DNA of 9,159 nt from CAZCVI01 sp964502145 (GTDB lineage: Bacteria; Acidobacteriota; Aminicenantia; UBA2199): contig CAZCVI010000143.1 of the NCBI GenBank assembly GCA_964502145.1, positions 1 to 9,159 on the forward strand. The letters are read 5' to 3'. The notes under the pieces are model-generated. The model had not been told where the DNA came from and did no database searches. It saw nothing but the letters and a program-made list of their open reading frames with translations. Shown here in pieces: positions 6,585 through 9,159 of this stretch (position 1 is its first letter; every line of letters starts with the position of its first letter). Position numbers and translations under genes: made by a program.

Positions 6585-6645
6585 TGCCTCCGGCGGCCAA
6601 GAACCTTTTCGAGAAAAGGTTCCTGGACCTCCAAAAGCTTTTATT
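6585..6645. repeat. intergenic repeat with a near-perfect hairpin, possible terminator
   Basis: TGCCTCCGGCGGCC (6585-6598) leads into CCAAGAACCTTTTC (6597-6610) and GAGAAAAGGTTCCTGG (6611-6626), a hairpin with one mismatch in its stem, then ACCTCCAAAAGCTTTTA. Sequences with this 'CCTCCGGCGGCCAAGAACC..GGTTC' form recur after genes in many anaerobic bacteria. It follows the ATPase stop by seven bases, and T-rich sequence (6640-6649) comes after the AAAAGCTTTT, so it may end or attenuate transcription ahead of the zinc-ribbon gene. The T-run is not directly at the stem base, so termination is uncertain. It fills much of the 193-base gap between ATPase and zinc-ribbon genes. Confidence 0.6.
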
Positions 6646-6650
6646 ATTTG

Positions 6651-6686
6651 GTCCAGTAAGTCCAGTTTGTCCAGTAAGTCCAGCCT
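6651..6686. repeat. 9-base tandem repeat, four units of GTCCAGTNN type
   Basis: Units GTCCAGTAA, GTCCAGTTT, GTCCAGTAA and GTCCAGCCT lie head to tail, so two 18-base units can also be read. The array directly follows the hairpin repeat. The last unit is degenerate at its end, after which the sequence drifts (GTGACCTGTGC). Nothing suggests it is translated; it lies in the gap between the ATPase and zinc-ribbon genes. Such arrays can change copy number by slippage. Confidence 0.8.
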
Positions 6687-6723
6687 GTGACCTGTGCTTT
6701 CAAAAAAATGATGGCACAAGCAG

Positions 6724-6752
6724 TTGTAAAAAGTAATAATATCACATAAAAT
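6724..6752 (+). promoter_or_regulatory. possible promoter of the zinc-ribbon and HydE-like genes
   Basis: TTGTAA at 6724-6729, a 17-base spacer and TAAAAT at 6747-6752, the same -10 as at 1902-1907. The expected start would be close to the GGAGG at 6759-6763, leaving a very short leader before ATG 6771, which is unusual. It is therefore a weak candidate; readthrough from the upstream operon is the alternative. Confidence 0.35.
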
Positions 6753-6770
6753 ACAAATGGAGGAAATAAA

Positions 6771-7013
6771 ATGCATGACGGTTGTGGTGGTAGTTTTGAA
6801 AATGGTCAGCAGGTAGTGGATAAGATACGTATGATGGGTTTTGCTGGGCAGTGTATGCCCATGCCCTTTGAGATAAAGTGCTCCAATTGCGCGAAAACTT
6901 TTACCATGGAGACATTTGAGGGTAAATGTCCTGGCTGTGGTATGGTTTTTGGCGTAACACCCTGCCATGCCTTTGACCCAGAGAACATAAAAGCAGCAGG
7001 AATCGAATATTAA
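6771..7013 (+). CDS. 80-residue Cys-rich zinc-ribbon protein next to the HydE-like gene
   Basis: A small protein with seven cysteines at residues 5, 28, 37, 40, 53, 56 and 65. C37-x2-C40 and C53-x2-C56, twelve residues apart, make a zinc-ribbon (CSNC ... CPGC, as in rubredoxin-like knuckles). The extra C5 (HDGCGG), C28 (AGQCMP) and C65 (TPCHAF, next to a His) are not needed for the ribbon and could bind a second metal or cluster. There is no signal peptide. Start ATG 6771 has GGAGG eight bases upstream. It lies 41 bases before the HydE-like gene, so the two are probably co-transcribed. It could be an electron carrier, a metal donor or a docking subunit for the radical SAM enzyme. I do not recognise a named family. 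Confidence 0.75.
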   Translation: MHDGCGGSFENGQQVVDKIRMMGFAGQCMPMPFEIKCSNCAKTFTMETFEGKCPGCGMVFGVTPCHAFDPENIKAAGIEY

Positions 7014-7054
7014 CTCATAAATCATAAAAATGCCACCGGAGGCAGAAACAAACA

Positions 7055-8143
7055 ATGAATAGAATAGCAGAAATAGTCAAACGAGACGAATTTACCAAAG
7101 ACGAGATTGTCTATCTCTTATCGTTAACCGAAGAATCTGATATGCAGGAACTTTTTCAAGCCGCTTATGCAGTAAAAGCGCAGTATGTTGGCAAAAAAGT
7201 CTATTATCGTGGTTTGATCGAGTTTTCCAATATATGCAAGAAGAATTGTTATTATTGTGGCATTCGCGCTGAGAATCGCACTGTAGCCCGGTATAGTATG
7301 ACCGAAGAGGAAGTATACCAAGCGGCTGAGTTGGCCTACAAGTTTAATTATGGTTCCGTTGTGATTCAGTCTGGCGAGCGTGAGGATGACCAGTATGTGG
7401 CGACTATTAACCGGTTGTTGCGCGGCATTAAGAAATTATCGGACAACAAACTGGGCATCACCCTCTCTGTCGGCGAGCAGACCTTGGAAGTATACCAGTC
7501 TTTTTATGAAAGCGGGGCCCATCGTTTTTTATTGCGCATAGAGACCAGTAACCCTGAATTGTACAAAAAATTGCATCCAGCCGATCACAGTTTTGAGCGG
7601 CGTATCCAGTGTTTGCAATTATTGCAACGGGCTGGGTTCCAGACTGGGACAGGCGTGATGATTGGGTTGCCCTTTCAGACCCTTGAGGATTTGGCCGATG
7701 ATTTATTGTTTTTTCGCACCATGGATATAGATATGATTGGCATGGGGCCTTATATAGAGCATGAAAGCACCCCGTTGTATGAATATCGTCATTTATTGAC
7801 CAGTCGCAAAGAGCGGTTTGATTTAGCGTTGCGTATGATTGCCGTGTTGCGGCTCATCATGAAAGACATCAATATTGCTGCCGCCACCGCATTGCAAGCC
7901 ATTGATCCCGTTGGTCGCGAGAAAGGGTTAAAAGCCGGAGCCAATGTCATCATGCCCAATATGACCCCCACTAAATATCGCTCCGATTATAAACTCTATG
8001 AAGACAAACCCTGTTTGGACGAAGACGCCACAAAATGTCGCGGCTGTCTTGATGCCCGTATTAAGGCGTCAGGTGATACTATTGGCTATGGTGAATGGGG
8101 TGATTCCGGTCACTTTGCCCGCAGAAAAGCCAAAGAGGGGTAA
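7055..8143 (+). CDS. hydE: HydE-like radical SAM enzyme
   Basis: A 362-residue protein of the usual HydE length. The radical SAM motif CKKNCYYC (C61, C65, C68) binds the SAM [4Fe-4S] cluster, VVIQSGE (102-108) matches the conserved HydE SGE segment, ETSNPELYKKLHP (163-175) and GTGVMIGLPFQT (198-209) are barrel strands typical of the HydE/BioB-like group, and C320-x7-C328-x2-C331 reproduces the accessory-cluster spacing known from Thermotoga HydE. HydE acts on the iron complex made by HydG during [FeFe]-hydrogenase maturation. No HydF, HydG or hydrogenase gene is in this window, and the segment GPYIEHESTPLY (231-242) has IEH where I remember hydrogenase-linked HydE as having PFIPH, so a HydE-like relative working on another cofactor is likely. 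PylB and HmdB are related alternatives. GGAGG (7038-7042) lies 12 bases before the ATG. The protein is cytoplasmic and oxygen-sensitive. Confidence 0.85.
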   Translation: MNRIAEIVKRDEFTKDEIVYLLSLTEESDMQELFQAAYAVKAQYVGKKVYYRGLIEFSNICKKNCYYCGIRAENRTVARYSMTEEEVYQAAELAYKFNYGSVVIQSGEREDDQYVATINRLLRGIKKLSDNKLGITLSVGEQTLEVYQSFYESGAHRFLLRIETSNPELYKKLHPADHSFERRIQCLQLLQRAGFQTGTGVMIGLPFQTLEDLADDLLFFRTMDIDMIGMGPYIEHESTPLYEYRHLLTSRKERFDLALRMIAVLRLIMKDINIAAATALQAIDPVGREKGLKAGANVIMPNMTPTKYRSDYKLYEDKPCLDEDATKCRGCLDARIKASGDTIGYGEWGDSGHFARRKAKEG

Positions 8144-8160
8144 TTTGAAATAAAGGTAAC

Positions 8161-8189
8161 TGGAGTAGCGATAGTCCATTTTTATTTTT
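8161..8189 (+). terminator. weak possible terminator after the HydE-like gene
   Basis: TGGA..TA..TA..TCCA (8161-8178) folds into a stem with internal mismatches and is followed by TTTTTATTTTT (8179-8189). Position, 18 bases after the stop, and the T-tract are right, but the stem is poor. The remaining 222-base gap to the next gene holds the promoter at 8239-8268 and an AC-rich stretch with nothing further recognisable. Confidence 0.3.
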
Positions 8190-8238
8190 AAACACAAAAC
8201 ACACGAAAATAGAAATGAGCATTATACTTACATTTATC

Positions 8239-8268
8239 TTGACATTTTAACCTGGATTGATTTATAAT
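8239..8268 (+). promoter_or_regulatory. perfect-consensus sigma70 promoter of the RiPP precursor gene
   Basis: TTGACA at 8239-8244, an 18-base spacer and TATAAT at 8263-8268: both boxes match consensus exactly. Transcription would start near 8275 and leave a 90-base leader before ATG 8366. Together with the terminator at 8607-8645 it defines a single-gene transcript of about 370 bases. Confidence 0.75.
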
Positions 8269-8365
8269 CAAACTGCTATTGGAAATTGCTTTATGTAAGC
8301 TGGTAAAGGCGATTTTTAGAAAGCGATAATGTTGTAAGCAGAAAATAAAAACAAAAGGAGCTTTT

Positions 8366-8593
8366 ATGAAAACTAAAGCGTTGCAAAAGAAATTGTCGTT
8401 TCAAAAACACACGGTAGCTAATTTAAATGGTGGAGATATGCAAAACCTTCAAGGTGGCAGGCCAGATCCTACTATTTATTCTATCGAGTCGATATGCCCT
8501 TGCGCTACTGACAAGACGTCCTGTTTGACAATATGCGATGAGACTTATCAACTCGTTTGCTATTCCTATATAGGTTATCCGATAACATGTTAA
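8366..8593 (+). CDS. class I lanthipeptide-like RiPP precursor with double-glycine leader
   Basis: A 75-residue peptide with AAGGAG (8355-8360) five bases before its ATG. The leader KKLSFQKHTVANL followed by DMQNLQGG matches the 'KKL.L.K.TVANL....M..L.GG' leaders of class I lanthipeptide-like precursors from Bacteroidota and related groups; LanB-type enzymes recognise such leaders and a C39-type peptidase/exporter usually cuts after GG (30-31). The predicted 44-residue core has six Cys (44, 46, 53, 57, 65, 75) and ten Ser/Thr, enough for several thioether rings, or alternatively disulfides. It is aromatic (five Tyr) and ends in Cys. No LanB, LanC, protease or exporter gene lies in the window, so it is an orphan here; enzymes may lie beyond the insertion sequence or elsewhere. 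The class assignment is from leader similarity and modification is inferred. Confidence 0.7.
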   Translation: MKTKALQKKLSFQKHTVANLNGGDMQNLQGGRPDPTIYSIESICPCATDKTSCLTICDETYQLVCYSYIGYPITC

Positions 8594-8606
8594 TAATTTA
8601 AGGATT

Positions 8607-8645
8607 AAATCAGGGTTCGCCCGTGTGGCGAGCCCTGATTTTTTT
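8607..8645 (+). terminator. strong intrinsic terminator of the RiPP precursor gene
   Basis: AAATCAGGGTTCGCC (8607-8621), loop CGTGT, and GGCGAGCCCTGATTT (8627-8641) form a 15-base stem with a single G-T wobble, followed by a T-run to 8645. It lies 13 bases after the precursor stop. The stem also has an A-run side, so it could act weakly on the other strand. Confidence 0.9.
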
Positions 8646-9159
8646 GGCTCTTCTAAGGAATTTGTGGGTAGATAAAATATTTTCATCCACCTCATGTGGG
8701 CATTTGATATTATATTTTGTCTCTCTCAATCTGTAAACAGTGCAAAAAATAATTTTTGTAAAAAGCGCACAAAAAATTATTTTTCCGGGCAATAAAGAAG
8801 AAAGCATGTTCTTAAAAACTATACTAAATAAAACGGTAAAATACAAGTCCTTTGTATTTATAAAATGCAGCATCGGCTCAACGACGCGTAAATGTCCAAC
8901 CATTGAGATTAAAGTGGTTCCCTGGGCAAGAGGCAAGAATCAGTTAACAGAATCTTACTCGTGGTTCTTGGCCAATTGGGCCAGACGTATGAGTTGGCAA
9001 GAAGTCAGCGAATGCTTCAGAACCACTTGGCATCATGTCTTTAACTCTGTAAAGATGGCTGTGGAATGGGGGCGGGAACGGGTGGATTTATCTAATATTT
9101 CCGCATTGACCTCCATTGTAAACGATTGCTTTGGATTGGAGAAGATCGCAAAATAGAGA
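8646..9159 (+). mobile_element. left part of a decayed ISL3-family insertion sequence
   Basis: GGCTCTTCTAAGGAATTTGT from 8646 has the GG-start and GGCTCTT.. form of ISL3-family inverted-repeat ends, and lies 160 bases before the transposase start. The right end is outside the window, so the inverted repeat cannot be confirmed. The element begins exactly where the T-run of the terminator ends; ISL3 elements duplicate about 8 bases and favour AT-rich sites, so the T-run may be the target. Confidence 0.55.
8806..9159 (+). pseudogene. ISL3-family transposase with two internal deletions
   Basis: The start MFLKTILNKTVKYKSFVF and the middle VPWARGKNQLTESYSWFLANWA...MSWQEV...TTWHHVFNSVKMAVEWG are typical of ISL3 transposases (N-terminus and helix-turn-helix part). 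Relative to the family two pieces are missing. Between about residues 22 and 37 the four-Cys zinc-finger region is gone in frame, leaving only PTIEIKV joined to VPW. After ALTSI (about residue 104) the expected GxDEI segment with the first catalytic Asp and the next strands is missing, and the family-like sequence CKRLLWIGEDRKIE resumes at 9117 in the next frame (-1). The open frame itself runs to a TAG at 9154. The protein cannot be an active transposase. ATG 8806 is the family-like start; the open frame extends upstream to 8740. The window edge cuts the gene. Confidence 0.75.

Noticed and set aside
6651..6686. CRISPR array
   Set aside because: The repeat unit is nine bases with no spacers between units, so it is a simple tandem repeat.
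6513..7055. Long open frame of 180 codons on the minus strand over the ATPase end, gap and zinc-ribbon gene
   Set aside because: It is antisense to two well-supported genes, crosses the hairpin and tandem repeats, and its protein shows low-complexity runs without a recognisable domain.
8221..8365. Riboswitch or structured leader before the RiPP precursor gene
   Set aside because: The 90-base leader has no long conserved-looking stem or known aptamer motif; only the promoter and ribosome site can be supported.

Overview
The window looks like a piece of an uncultured, probably anaerobic, Gram-negative-type bacterium. The evidence is an exported 6-bladed beta-propeller protein of the kind common in Bacteroidota, Acidobacteriota and Aminicenantes-like lineages, an oxygen-sensitive HydE-type radical SAM enzyme, a double-glycine class I lanthipeptide-like precursor, and several dispersed intergenic palindromic repeats. 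The phylum is a guess (Aminicenantes-like is one candidate) and nothing here fixes it. All intact genes are on the + strand and use strong Shine-Dalgarno sites and near-consensus sigma70 promoters.

Layout. 1-481 has no convincing complete gene: a possible tail of a reading frame (2-103), a dispersed-repeat-like stretch, a TTGACA promoter with a perfect 9+9 palindrome (230-252), and a long inverted repeat built from CACGAATT/AATTCGTG units (308-394). 482-1807 encodes a MATE/ANKH-like polytopic membrane protein. 1999-3042 encodes an exported beta-propeller protein with its own promoter. 3130-8143 is the core of the window: from a consensus promoter with an operator-like palindrome at the expected transcription start, four tightly packed genes follow: a cupin with a poor metal site, a periplasmic-binding-protein-like protein that has no signal peptide, a HypB/UreG/CobW-like GTPase and an ABC ATPase without a permease. 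The last three are joined by ATGA overlaps. After a 193-base repeat-filled gap come a small zinc-ribbon protein and a HydE-like radical SAM enzyme.

Working model (inference): this six-gene set is a cytoplasmic metallocofactor assembly system. HydE remodels an iron or organometallic precursor in [FeFe]-hydrogenase maturation. Here its homologue sits without HydF, HydG or a hydrogenase in the window, and beside a metallochaperone-type GTPase and two ABC-transporter parts that appear to have been taken off the membrane. The binding-protein-like and ATPase proteins both seem to begin with DUF1858-like helical domains, which suggests they dock to each other or to a common partner.

8239-9159 is different: a perfect-consensus promoter, a 75-residue RiPP (lanthipeptide-like) precursor with six cysteines in its core and no modification enzymes in view, a strong intrinsic terminator, and immediately after it the left part of a decayed ISL3-family insertion sequence whose transposase has lost its zinc finger and appears to have lost its first catalytic region.
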